64,000 nt of DNA, taken from NCBI GenBank assembly GCA_046351595.1, contig JAXLYE010000003.1, forward strand, positions 496,001 to 560,000, written 5' to 3'. Source of the DNA: JAXLYE01 sp046351595 (lineage in GTDB: Bacteria; Myxococcota_A; Polyangia; Palsa-1104; JAEUJZ01). Of this stretch, positions 55,062 to 63,979 are shown one piece after another. The translations under genes were made by a program, and so were the position numbers. How positions within the stretch are numbered: position 1 is the stretch's first letter; the number at the start of each line of letters is the position of its first letter. Under the pieces are notes generated by a model. That model was given only the letters and a program-made list of their open reading frames with translations, had not been told where the DNA came from and ran no database searches.

Positions 55062-56673
55062 GCAGCGCCGCTTTGGCGTCGACAGCCCGGTCCTCTCGTT
55101 CCTGAAACGGTATCCAGGCTACGGGAAGCCGAAGCGATACTTACTCTGGCCAGCTTGGCGCTACCGCGTCGTTGTGCCGATGGAACGGCGGCAGCTTCTG
55201 AATGTCCTCCAGCGAGCGGTGCTCGGACTAGGCGTCGCGGGCCTACGGCGGCCGAGCGACATCGCGACCCGGCTGCACCTGAGCCTGGAACTGGTCGAGT
55301 ACATCCTGACCGAGCTGCGCTCGCTGCACCTGATCGACAAGAAGGGGACGCCGACGGAGCAGGGGCGCGCGGCACTCGACGATGCAGCCCTGACTCCGAC
55401 CGAGCTGCGGGTCCTGAATGTCTTTCAAGATCCGTGGACTAGGGATCTGTGGCCGCGCTGTGTCGAGCGGCTGGAGTATCCCATGCTCGATCGCAGCCGA
55501 GGTCCATTCCCAGCGCTGCAACTCGGAACAACCGGCAAGTCGCGTGTAGAGTCGGCGTTTTGGCACCTGCCGCCCGGGAATGTCGAGCCGACGCCGCCGC
55601 TACCGATGGAGATTCTGACAGCGACGCGGCGCCACCGTCAGGCGATCCGCATCGCAGAAGGAAAGGAGGCGGCGCCGCCCGAAACAGAGGAGGGCGACGA
55701 CGAGCATCTCGCTGCGGACGATGAGACGGTCGAAGAGTCGTGGACGGTGCCGAGCGTGCCAACCACGCTCGCGGTGAGCGGAGTCGAACGCGTCACGTGC
55801 ATCGATCAGGAGCCGCAGGCCGTCTTCCTCGTGACCTATCTATGCCCAACCACCGATGAGGGGAGCGAGTATGGCTGGGAGGCTGCGGATCCCTTCGGGT
55901 TCGGTGCGAGCGCGAAGTTGCGCCGCACGATCCTCAAGCAGATCGATCGCTCGGAACTGCTGCGCAAGCAGCTGGATGAGTTGTTGGGCAACGAGCTGGG
56001 GCGCCAGCTTGAGATCAACGATCAGTTCCAGCGGATGCTGCGCGCCAAGGCGGAGCTCGAAGTGACGGGCGTGCTCTACGACGAGGTCCGGGGCTGGAGC
56101 GGCTGGGAGGATCTGCTCGAGATGGCCATGGGGAGGATCGAGCTGGAACAGACGCAGGCGGGTCGTCGTGACCCGGTGAGTCGTCGCACTCTCTCAGCAG
56201 GGCGGCGGCTTTTGGAGCGGCTCTTCGGGGAATTGCGCGAGCGGCATCCGGCGCCTGTCTGGGAGCAGCTACACGTCCGCGGGGCGCGAGGCTGGATGCC
56301 TCAGACCGATCCGGGATTCGTGCGTGGCTGTTACGATGCGGCGGCGCGGCGGATTGGGCTGCAAACGCCGCTGCCCGATGCGCTATTGTCCATAAAGCCG
56401 GGCGACGTCCGCTCTGCGGTCGTGTACGCCGAGGCGTGGCGGCTGCGCCCGCGGATCGTCGCGAGCCTGCTCTGCGCGGCAGTAGTTCCGGAGCATCCGC
56501 TCGCGGGGGTTGCGCGGGGCGAACCGTCGTTCCTTCACGCGGTCGAGCGGGTGGTTGAGCGTACACACGCCGCAGCGCACGTCGGGGTGCTCAACATTCG
56601 CGCGCAAGAGGTTACGGACATCGTACGTGAGATCTACCGAATCGTCGGGCTCCTGCGGGGCAGCCCGCGGTGA
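55045..56673 (+). CDS. Operon protein of unknown function with winged-helix-like N-terminus
   Basis: The 542-residue protein starts at ATG 55045 inside the helicase gene end. Residues about 60-115 (RRPSDIATRLHLSLELVEYIL, then TELRSLHLIDKKGTPTEQG) form a winged-helix pattern. An early FLKRYPGYGKPKRYLLWPAW segment and a central acidic linker (about 205-240; ETEEGDDEHLAADDETVEE) are conspicuous. The C-terminal half is helical, with LLRKQLDELLGNELGRQ, ERLFGELRERHPAP, and HVGVLNIRAQEVTDIVREIYRIVG. No nuclease or ATPase motif is visible. It always reads as part of the operon (23 bases before the next gene), so it is presumably a structural or nucleic-acid-binding subunit. Family not recognised. Confidence 0.65.
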   Translation: MGWSSKQRRFGVDSPVLSFLKRYPGYGKPKRYLLWPAWRYRVVVPMERRQLLNVLQRAVLGLGVAGLRRPSDIATRLHLSLELVEYILTELRSLHLIDKKGTPTEQGRAALDDAALTPTELRVLNVFQDPWTRDLWPRCVERLEYPMLDRSRGPFPALQLGTTGKSRVESAFWHLPPGNVEPTPPLPMEILTATRRHRQAIRIAEGKEAAPPETEEGDDEHLAADDETVEESWTVPSVPTTLAVSGVERVTCIDQEPQAVFLVTYLCPTTDEGSEYGWEAADPFGFGASAKLRRTILKQIDRSELLRKQLDELLGNELGRQLEINDQFQRMLRAKAELEVTGVLYDEVRGWSGWEDLLEMAMGRIELEQTQAGRRDPVSRRTLSAGRRLLERLFGELRERHPAPVWEQLHVRGARGWMPQTDPGFVRGCYDAAARRIGLQTPLPDALLSIKPGDVRSAVVYAEAWRLRPRIVASLLCAAVVPEHPLAGVARGEPSFLHAVERVVERTHAAAHVGVLNIRAQEVTDIVREIYRIVGLLRGSPR

Positions 56674-56695
56674 AGCCGATGAGACAGGGATTGTC

Positions 56696-59281
56696 ATGAA
56701 CAAGAACGCAAAGAAGAACAAGGGGAAGCAGGGCACGTGGCAGGGTCGGTCCGTCGCGCAGACACAGGCGGCTGCGTCGAGCGCGCCGATTGCAGTCGCT
56801 ACAGAGCCATCGCTGCCTGCGCTGCCCCCGCTTAGCGAGCAGGCGAAGGGGCTGCATGCAGAGGCGGTGTCTGCGGCCCCTGGGGAGGGGGCGGGAGACG
56901 GGGAGGGGTCGCACGCTGCGGGCGCGAGCAGCGTAGAGGCGAGCGAGGCGCTGCGGCTTGCTCTGGATGCACGCGAGCGATTCCGGGCAGCGGAGAAGGA
57001 GCAGCAAGCGCTATTGGCTGAGCTGCAAGTGAATCGGGCTCGGTTGGAAGAGGAAATCAGCCGCCACAACGACGAGGTGAAGAAGCACGAGGCTGCCGAG
57101 AAGGAGCTGCGCGGGAAGAGGGAGGAGCACGAGCGCTCTGCGCAGGCGCTCGACGCCGCGATGCGGAGCCATGACGCTGAGGTCAAGAAGCTTCTAGAGC
57201 GCGAGAGTACCGTCAGCCAGCGCGAGCGGGCAGCAGAAGCAGGATTTTTGCGTGAGCAGCGACAGGCGCTGGTGCAAATGGAGGAGGAGGCATCCGCACT
57301 GCGGAAGCAGATTTCCCTGCTGAAGCAAGAGCACGCGAGTGAAGCAGCAGCCTTCTACGAGCGCCTGCGCGCCGACGAACAGGCGTGGCAAAGGCAGCAG
57401 TCCGCAGAACACGAGCAGTTGCGCAGCGAGCTCGTGGCGGCGCGAGAAGCCCACCGTCTGGAGATTCAGGCGGAGTATACGAAGAGGACGCAGGCGCTAG
57501 CGGAGGAGGAGAGCACGCAGCGGGCGCGGCTCGCAGCGGAGCGGAATGATCTTGATGCGCAGCGCACGCAGATTGACGCGGAGCGGCGGAGCCTCAAGCG
57601 TGAGTTGGGGCAGATCAAGGCCGAGCAGCAGATCCTCGGTGAGGACAAGCAGGATCTGGAGCGGCTGGTCGCGCAGCGGGCGGCGCGTGAGATCGAGCTG
57701 CGTGACGGCCGCATCCGCGAGCTGTCGGAGCGGCTCGATGTGTCACGCGAGGAGCGGGAGAGTCTAGCGAGGCAACTGCAGCAGCGGGCGGAGGCGGAGC
57801 GGCGCTTCGGGGCGCGCACGCCTGAGGATGTCTTGCGGGAGCTGGATGAGCTCAAGGCGGACTGTGAGCGGCTGAAGGGGCAGCTTGCAGCTCGGCCGTC
57901 GGAGGATGCCGCGCAGCGGCTGGAGGAGCTGGTCGTCGAGAAGGAGCGCTGGCAGCGCGAGCGGCATGTGCTCGAACAGGAATGTACGCAGCTGCGCCAT
58001 TCGCTGGACAAGTGCCAGATAGGGGTGGTGCAGCTCGAAACGCTGCGTGATCATAAGATCGCGCTGGAGACGTCGCGGAAGCTGCTGCAGGACCGTCTGC
58101 ATGAGCTGCAGGAGCAGGTGGACAGCCGGCTCCGGGAGACGGAGGGGCGGAGCCCCTTCCCGGCCTGCGCGGCGATGGATCGGGATCCGAAGCTGCAGGC
58201 TCGCAGCCCGAACGAGGAGCGATCCATTAATCTTGGCGAGTTCGTGATTGATCTGCAGCAACGGCTTGTGAGCGCGCTGTCCGAGCGGCGCCTATACTAC
58301 TCGCTGGCGGACGTGAGGTGCTTCGTCGCGGGGCTGGCGATGAGCCGACTGCACATCCTGCAGGGGATCAGCGGTACGGGGAAGACCAGCTTGCCTCTGG
58401 CTTTTGCGAACGCGATCGGGGCGCACAGCACGGTAATTCGTGTCCAGTCGAGCTGGCGGGATCGGCAGGATCTCATCGGCCACTACAACACCTTCGAGCG
58501 GCGCTTCCACGAGTCAGAGTTCTTGCAGGCGCTCTATCTGGCGCAGTGTCCGCAGAACGAGGGGAGGCCAGTGTTGGTGGTGCTGGACGAGATGAACCTC
58601 TCGCACCCGGAGCACTATTTTGCCGATCTGCTGTCGCTTCTCGAAGAGCCAGCCGAGAAGCAGCTCTTAGATCTGATGGATGCGCCGATTCCGTCGGCGC
58701 CGGCAAAGCTGGTCGATGGGCGGCTGCTCAGGCTGTCGCGCAACGTGTGGTTCATCGGGACGGCGAATCATGACGAGACAACCAAGGGGTTCGCCGACAA
58801 GACGTACGACCGTGCGCACGTGATGGAGCTGCCACGGAAACCGAAGGAGTTCATCTCTGTCGAGCCGCAGCAGCGTCGGCCGATCGGTCTTGACGATCTG
58901 ATGCACGCTTTCAAGCGTGCAAAGAAGCAGCACAAGGACGTGGTGCAGGAGGGGTTCCAGGTCATCACCAGTGAGCTCGGCGCGATGCTGGAGCGGGACT
59001 TCCGCATCGGCTGGGGAAACCGGCTGGAGCGTCAAGCCGATGACTTCGCGTCGGTGGTCATGGATGCCGGTGGGACGCTCGCAGAAGCGCTCGATCACCT
59101 GCTAGCGACCAAGGTGCTACGCAAGGTCCGCGACCGCCACGATACGCGACCTGATGATCTGGAGCGGCTCAAGCAGCAGCTCGAGAAGGCGTGGACGAAG
59201 GCCAAGCTGACCGCGGTTCCCGTGAAGAGCAGTGCGCTGCTGGAATCGGAGATGCGCCGGCTCGGCCGCGGAGACGAGTGA
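56696..59281 (+). CDS. Coiled-coil McrB-like AAA+ NTPase (CnuB-like)
   Basis: The 861-residue protein has a disordered leader (1-80) and a very long coiled coil (about 85-490; heptad-rich, many Glu/Arg/Gln/Ala, for example RLEEEISRHNDEVKKHEAA). The C-terminal AAA+ domain has Walker A GISGTGKTSLPLA (about 558), QSSWRDRQDLIGHYN, Walker B VLVVLDEMNLSHPEHYF, and a sensor GTANHDETTKGF in place of the McrB GTMNTADRS. The MNLSH and GTANxD features identify the McrB/GTPase clade of AAA+ proteins. Coiled-coil-McrB fusions are the core of CoCoNuT systems. The next gene, overlapping by GTGA, encodes the McrC-like partner. Confidence 0.85.
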   Translation: MNKNAKKNKGKQGTWQGRSVAQTQAAASSAPIAVATEPSLPALPPLSEQAKGLHAEAVSAAPGEGAGDGEGSHAAGASSVEASEALRLALDARERFRAAEKEQQALLAELQVNRARLEEEISRHNDEVKKHEAAEKELRGKREEHERSAQALDAAMRSHDAEVKKLLERESTVSQRERAAEAGFLREQRQALVQMEEEASALRKQISLLKQEHASEAAAFYERLRADEQAWQRQQSAEHEQLRSELVAAREAHRLEIQAEYTKRTQALAEEESTQRARLAAERNDLDAQRTQIDAERRSLKRELGQIKAEQQILGEDKQDLERLVAQRAAREIELRDGRIRELSERLDVSREERESLARQLQQRAEAERRFGARTPEDVLRELDELKADCERLKGQLAARPSEDAAQRLEELVVEKERWQRERHVLEQECTQLRHSLDKCQIGVVQLETLRDHKIALETSRKLLQDRLHELQEQVDSRLRETEGRSPFPACAAMDRDPKLQARSPNEERSINLGEFVIDLQQRLVSALSERRLYYSLADVRCFVAGLAMSRLHILQGISGTGKTSLPLAFANAIGAHSTVIRVQSSWRDRQDLIGHYNTFERRFHESEFLQALYLAQCPQNEGRPVLVVLDEMNLSHPEHYFADLLSLLEEPAEKQLLDLMDAPIPSAPAKLVDGRLLRLSRNVWFIGTANHDETTKGFADKTYDRAHVMELPRKPKEFISVEPQQRRPIGLDDLMHAFKRAKKQHKDVVQEGFQVITSELGAMLERDFRIGWGNRLERQADDFASVVMDAGGTLAEALDHLLATKVLRKVRDRHDTRPDDLERLKQQLEKAWTKAKLTAVPVKSSALLESEMRRLGRGDE

Positions 59282-61509
59282 GCGTGCGTTTTTTCGATCG
59301 GCTTACGGAGCGCATGGTCCCGGATCCGGGTCCGGATCCCTGGTTGGGGCGGTGGGTGCTCGCGGATCGGAACGGCGAGCTCGTGGTGCAGAACGGGGTC
59401 GACGCCGAAGCGGGAGACTTTCTGGTTCCGGACCGGCGGGGCGCCTTCCTCGTTGAGGCGCCGGGCGGCCGGAGCGTGCAGGGGCAGCTTGCGAAGGGAC
59501 AAGCGCCAGCTCCGCTCGACGCGGATGGACTGCACGAACTAGGAGAGCGGCTGCGACCACTCGGTGCGACGCCGAGCCCATGGCTGGACTGGCTGAGTGT
59601 GCCGCCGCTGGTGCCGGGCCTCAGCGAGCGCGCCAAGCTGCAGCCTATCGAGATCGAACTGGCCGATGGGCTGACGGCACTCGCGCACGTCTGTGCGTGT
59701 CCCCGTGCGCATCTTAAGAGCGAGGTTGAGCGGCTGCCGATCCACCGCGCGCGGCGGATGCCACCGCGGGCCATCGGACACCTGGCCGCGCACAGCGAGG
59801 ACTGGGAGTACCTGACCCTGTGCAGCGTTCGCCCGCGCCGGATCCTGAGCGTCGTCCGCGAGGAGGAACTGGATATTTACGAGAACCGGGTAGTGGCGCG
59901 CTTGATCGATGTCGTGGCGACATACCTGTCGCAGCGGATCTGCGAAGTCGAGACGATTCGTAGGACGTTCCAGCAAGTGTCCAACTACTCGCACGACGCG
60001 GCCTCAGGATCGCACCATCGACAGCGTCGGGTCTTCAAGCTGTGGGGGCAGCATGCGGACGCCAACGAGGGGCTCGTGCACGCGCAGCGGACGATCGCAG
60101 AACTGGAGCGGATGTATCGGGAGATCGTGCGGCTTCAGGGCAGCGCGCTGTATCGGTCAGTGCCTCGCCGCGCTGAAGTGCCGCTAGCGCTGCGGCCCAG
60201 CAACCTGTTCGCGCACGACGCGATGTATCGCACGGTCGCGCGGCTCTGGCTGCGCTGGTCAAAGCTGGCTGGGGCGCAGCCGCTCTCGGCGAGCCTGGTC
60301 TATCGCCGGAACCAGGAGCTGTGCGAGAACTTCGTCGACTTCCTTGCGCTGCTGCTGGTCCATGCGCTGGAGCAACTCGGATATGAGCCTCAGGAGCCGG
60401 ATGTCCCGTGGGGACGCGGGGTCACAATCGAGCTGACGAGTGCGTGGGGCACTGCGCGCGTGCGCTGGCTGGAGCGTGGCTCTTTCCTCATCGAAGAGGA
60501 GGGCGCTGAGAGACCGCTCTTACGCATCGTCCCGATCCTGGCGCATCTGGGCAGGCCAGGGTCGGCGCAAGAACCGCGGCCGGAGGGCGCTGCGGTCGCA
60601 GGTGCGCCGACGCTGGTCGCGTACCTGGGCGGATCGGCGGACACGCCGGAGCGGGAGCGGACTGCGGGGCTCTCGTTTTGGCAGTGCGGCTTGCCGGGGG
60701 ACAATGCCAGCGATTGGGGCGGGGTGTCGCTGGCACCGTGGAATCTGGGCTCCGTCGAGCGGATGGCGCGGGCTCTGCGCAGCGTGCTGCTGTCGCGGCT
60801 TTTCGTCGAACTGCCGCCGCGCATCCCGGTCGCGCCACAGGAGGTCGGCGCGCGGATCGTAATGGCTGACGCGCTGCGCTCGCAGGCTGACGGCAAGACC
60901 TGCTTGCTCTGTCGACCGCTTACGCAGGCGGAGCTGGATCGGCTGGCGCGGTGCGTGGCGGAGCAGCAGCTCGTGCGAGACGGGCTGGCGCGCAAGGTCG
61001 AGGAGGCCGCGGAGCTCCAGAGCGCGAGCAAGGATGATCGACGTGGGCTCGGGGAGGCCAACCGGCAGAAGACCCTCCTGCGTCATGAGCTCAACGAGGC
61101 GGAGCAGGCGCTGCAAAGGCTCCAGATACATGTGCAGGACATAGAGCGCGGGCAGAGACGGATCGAGCAGGCTTTGCGCTGTCCGGTCTGCCCGAATGGT
61201 CGCGAGCGGCTGACCGGGCGCATGGAGGTCAATCTGGACGGTACGTTCCGCGTCATCTGTCAGGAGTGCGGTGCCAGTTGGGACACGCGCTCGTGCATAT
61301 GCTGTCAGCGTCGGTTCGCGACGCTGTGGCCGAAGCTGAGCGTCGCACTAGACTGCGCGTGTCCCGGCTGGATCGACGATCAACTTGGCTGTGACGTGCT
61401 GGCACTTCCTTGTCCGCAGCAGGGGCTCACCAAGCCGGGGTTCCACTGTCCGCACTGCGGCGGCTGCGTGAGCTGCACTCAGCGCGCGGGGTCGAGCGTG
61501 CAGAGGTAG
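59278..61509 (+). CDS. McrC/DUF2357-like protein with coiled coil and C-terminal zinc ribbons (CnuC-like)
   Basis: The 743-residue protein starts at GTG 59278, overlapping the McrB-like gene's TGA. The N-terminal half carries EDWEYLTLCSVRPRRIL and ELDIYENRVVARLIDVV; the YENRVVxRLI strand-helix matches the DUF2357/McrC N-terminal region. No PD-(D/E)xK catalytic set (Asp, then Glu-x-Lys) was found where McrC has its nuclease. A coiled coil (about 580-632) leads into clustered cysteines (about 635-735): CPVCPNG, CQECGASWDTRSCICCQR, CACPGW, and CPHCGGCVSC, at least two zinc ribbons. Its partner is expected to be the coiled-coil NTPase. If catalytically dead, another subunit or host enzyme must supply nuclease activity. 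Confidence 0.75.
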   Translation: MSVRFFDRLTERMVPDPGPDPWLGRWVLADRNGELVVQNGVDAEAGDFLVPDRRGAFLVEAPGGRSVQGQLAKGQAPAPLDADGLHELGERLRPLGATPSPWLDWLSVPPLVPGLSERAKLQPIEIELADGLTALAHVCACPRAHLKSEVERLPIHRARRMPPRAIGHLAAHSEDWEYLTLCSVRPRRILSVVREEELDIYENRVVARLIDVVATYLSQRICEVETIRRTFQQVSNYSHDAASGSHHRQRRVFKLWGQHADANEGLVHAQRTIAELERMYREIVRLQGSALYRSVPRRAEVPLALRPSNLFAHDAMYRTVARLWLRWSKLAGAQPLSASLVYRRNQELCENFVDFLALLLVHALEQLGYEPQEPDVPWGRGVTIELTSAWGTARVRWLERGSFLIEEEGAERPLLRIVPILAHLGRPGSAQEPRPEGAAVAGAPTLVAYLGGSADTPERERTAGLSFWQCGLPGDNASDWGGVSLAPWNLGSVERMARALRSVLLSRLFVELPPRIPVAPQEVGARIVMADALRSQADGKTCLLCRPLTQAELDRLARCVAEQQLVRDGLARKVEEAAELQSASKDDRRGLGEANRQKTLLRHELNEAEQALQRLQIHVQDIERGQRRIEQALRCPVCPNGRERLTGRMEVNLDGTFRVICQECGASWDTRSCICCQRRFATLWPKLSVALDCACPGWIDDQLGCDVLALPCPQQGLTKPGFHCPHCGGCVSCTQRAGSSVQR

Positions 61510-61545
61510 GCCAGGCTCTCGGCTGGCGGCGGATCTACATTAGCC

Positions 61546-61750
61546 TTGGTGACACCTCGATCCGGCCAGTGATCGACACCTGAAATCCGGCCAGTCAGAA
61601 GGCGTTTGGGGATTCATCAAACGAGGGCGGAGAGCACAATTTCTCGTCGAACAAATGGGGAAAGAGGCCTAGAAGGCTCGCAACGCGGGTTCTCACAACT
61701 GGATGGATCGGAGGGGGTCGAACACTGGCTGGATCGGTGGATCCATTAAG
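61546..61750. mobile_element. Short element with IS21-like repeated ends (remnant or MITE)
   Basis: Left end: ATCCGGCCAGT at 61560-61570 and again at 61586-61596. Right end: ACTGGATGGAT (61698-61708) and ACTGGCTGGAT (61724-61734), degenerate inverted copies. Over about 39 bases, 61557-61595 aligns with the complement of 61698-61737 at most positions. Doubled subterminal repeats of ATCCGGCCA type are typical of IS21-family ends. Only about 100 bases lie between the ends and no transposase is present, so it is a deletion remnant or a non-autonomous element marking the right edge of the island. Confidence 0.6.
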
Positions 61751-61787
61751 GTAATTCCCACCCTGCTCTGAGCAGTATGCCGATGCT

Positions 61788-62948
61788 TTAGGGCGATTTG
61801 GGAGACTCTACATCAGTCGCATACGTCATTTCTCTTCCTCGATCCTGGACCGACCACTCTTCCGAGAAGAAATCCTCGTAGTGCGGCCGTCGCTCCGACG
61901 AGGTCAGGCCGACGCGCACGCCTAGAATGTCTTTGAGGAAGACACACCTGAGCGCCACTGCGCGGAACTTTTCTCCGTCCCGCAGCGCCTTGAGGCTGTA
62001 CTCCGGTGTGAGCCAGACGCTCCGCAGCGCGCAGCAACACGGAGCGGTGGGTTCAGTACGGCCCAGCTTGAGGTAGAGCGTGCGTCGGCAGATCCCCAGG
62101 GCCTCGGCGGTCCGCTTCTTGTTCCCGCCGCAGGCTGCCAGAGTCGCCCGCAGCAAGGTCTGTTCCGCTACGGCCAGGGACGTACCAAGGGGAATCTGGA
62201 CCGAAGCATTCGTCGCGGTCCGGCAAAGCAGATCGGCGAGGTCGCCGGCTCGCAGCATACCTTCCTGAACACGCCAGGCCGCTTGCTGCAGGAGCGCTCC
62301 CAGCTCGCGCACATTGCCGGGCCAGGGGTAGTCACGGAAGAGAGACAGGACCTCCTCTTCCACGGCGAAGGCGGGAGTGCCGTCGTGGGATTGCTCGGCG
62401 ATCAAGGCGGCGGACAGAGCCGCCAGATCGTCCTTGCGTGCCCGCAGCGGCGGCAGGTGCAGCCGCACGACAGCGAGGCGGTGGTGCAGATCGCGGCGCA
62501 GGCGACCGCGCCGCACCAGGGGCTCCAGATGCTCGGCCGCATTGCAGATCCAGCGCGGCGCTTGCCCCAGTCGGCGTCGAGGACGCGCTGGAGCAAGCGG
62601 CGGGAGCGGCGAGTACAGTACGCGCAGCAGCTCGACCTGGGCCTCCTCTGCCAGCGCCTCGACGCCGTCCAGGAGCAGCGAGCCGCCCCGCGTGCGTGAA
62701 AGCACGTCCGTGAGCGCAGCCTGCATGCCCGCTGCATCCAGCCCGATGCACCGGAGTACCTCGAAAGGTTGGTTCCGGCGCGGGGAACGCAGGTGCAAGA
62801 GCCGCGCGGCGCGCTCTTTGCCGACGCCGGGCTCGCCCCAGATGAGCACGGGTGCATCGCTTTGCGCGACGTGCTCGAGCTCTGCGACGAAGCTGCGCAT
62901 GACGCGCGACTCCGCGACAAGAAACGGCACAGATGTACCAGTCGTCAT
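61788..62948 (-). CDS. Sigma-54-activator-like AAA+ protein lacking the GAFTGA loop
   Basis: The 386-residue protein starts at ATG 62946-62948, overlapping the upstream methyltransferase stop (ATGA). It has an AAA+ domain without receiver or sensor. Walker A is WGEPGVGKERAARLL, Walker B GGSLLLDGVEALAEE, and the arginine-rich R-box region DYPWPGNVRELGALL. Between the Walker motifs the usual ELFG...GAFTGA stretch is replaced by DAAGMQAALTDVLSRTRG, so no sigma-54 contact loop is present. A Fis-type helix-turn-helix follows (about 285-320; AACGGNKKRTAEALGICRRTLYLKL), then an extra 70-residue Cys-containing tail. It is probably a DNA-binding regulator that does not activate sigma-54 directly, or acts on another polymerase form. 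Confidence 0.8.
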   Translation of the reverse strand: MTTGTSVPFLVAESRVMRSFVAELEHVAQSDAPVLIWGEPGVGKERAARLLHLRSPRRNQPFEVLRCIGLDAAGMQAALTDVLSRTRGGSLLLDGVEALAEEAQVELLRVLYSPLPPLAPARPRRRLGQAPRWICNAAEHLEPLVRRGRLRRDLHHRLAVVRLHLPPLRARKDDLAALSAALIAEQSHDGTPAFAVEEEVLSLFRDYPWPGNVRELGALLQQAAWRVQEGMLRAGDLADLLCRTATNASVQIPLGTSLAVAEQTLLRATLAACGGNKKRTAEALGICRRTLYLKLGRTEPTAPCCCALRSVWLTPEYSLKALRDGEKFRAVALRCVFLKDILGVRVGLTSSERRPHYEDFFSEEWSVQDRGREMTYATDVESPKSP

Positions 62949-63979
62949 GGCGCTTCCTTGGCTCGGCCGCCTGACTCTGCGCATCGGCGGAAGACCTGAA
63001 GCTCGGCAGGCAGCGCATCGCCGTAGCGGCACGCTGCGACCTGTTCCCAGCCGAGCGCTCGGAGACATCGGGCCAGGGGCGCAGCCTGGTAGTACTTGCG
63101 GCGCCACAGCTCGATCTCGCGCGGCCGCAGCGTCCCGGGAAGCCGGGCCACGGCGCTCCAGGCATAGCTGCCTGGGACTGCTCCGCCTGCATCCAGGCGG
63201 AGCGTCCACTCGAGCGGTCCCCCGTCGACGTACGGGACCAGGGCTCCGGTCAGCCACGCCTGCGCGTCCGCGAGCCTCTGTCGCATGGGATCGCCTTGGC
63301 GCCCCCGCCGGGTCGCCTCGCTCTTGCCTGCTGACAGAGACACGTCCAGCACCAGCAGATCCCCCGCAGTGCAGGCGGCCAAGCCGTACTGCACAAAGCG
63401 CAGCTCGTCGTCGAGCTCCCCGAGCGTGCCGCCCAGCAGCCAGATCACCCGCTGCCGTCCGGGTAGAAACAGGAGATCCGCGTACGTGGAGAGCTCCTCC
63501 AGGTCCGCGAGCAGCGCCCAGACCGCGACAAGCGGCAGGGTCTCGTCCGCGTGCGTATAGGCGGCCGTCAGCAGCGGCTCGCTCAGATCGACCAGCGCCA
63601 GCGAGGACGAACGATCGCCCGCGCCGAGCAGCCGCGCGGCCAGGTGCACATCAAGCCTCCCCTCGCCAACCCCGAGCGCCAGCACTTCCAACGCCTCGGC
63701 CCGCCGATGCCGGCGGAGCTCGGTGGCCAAACGGTCCAGAACCGCAGCCCGCGCGTGGGTTTCAGGGCAGCGTCGAGTATGGAGGCGGTACGCCTCGGCG
63801 CTGACCGGGCCCAGGTACGCCCAGACGGGGCGAAGCACGGCCCGCTCGGCGCGCAGCAAATGCGGCAGCTCGGCGGCCTCGCGCGTCAGGCGGCGGTGCG
63901 GGGTCAGCAAGCAGTTGAGCGGACGGCTCCCGTGTGTCGGATGCGCCGGGCGCGGCGTGGAAAGCATGCGCCGCTTCAT
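62945..63979 (-). CDS. EgtD-like SAM-dependent methyltransferase
   Basis: The 344-residue protein shows the pattern of the EgtD/histidine-specific methyltransferase family (PF10017): LALVDLSEPLLTAAYTHA, VIWLLGGTLGELDDEL (where EgtD has a GNF/xLG-stop motif), LAACTAGDLLVLDVSLSAG, and a C-terminal W-rich catalytic half (AWSAVARLPGTL, IELWRRKYYQ, CLRALGWEQVA). Substrate cannot be told: residues that bind the imidazole of histidine were not identified. The start at 63977-63979 has an in-frame ATG four codons later as alternative. Its stop overlaps the regulator-like gene (ATGA), so the two are one unit. It may be in an operon extending beyond the window. Confidence 0.65.
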   Translation of the reverse strand: MKRRMLSTPRPAHPTHGSRPLNCLLTPHRRLTREAAELPHLLRAERAVLRPVWAYLGPVSAEAYRLHTRRCPETHARAAVLDRLATELRRHRRAEALEVLALGVGEGRLDVHLAARLLGAGDRSSSLALVDLSEPLLTAAYTHADETLPLVAVWALLADLEELSTYADLLFLPGRQRVIWLLGGTLGELDDELRFVQYGLAACTAGDLLVLDVSLSAGKSEATRRGRQGDPMRQRLADAQAWLTGALVPYVDGGPLEWTLRLDAGGAVPGSYAWSAVARLPGTLRPREIELWRRKYYQAAPLARCLRALGWEQVAACRYGDALPAELQVFRRCAESGGRAKEAP

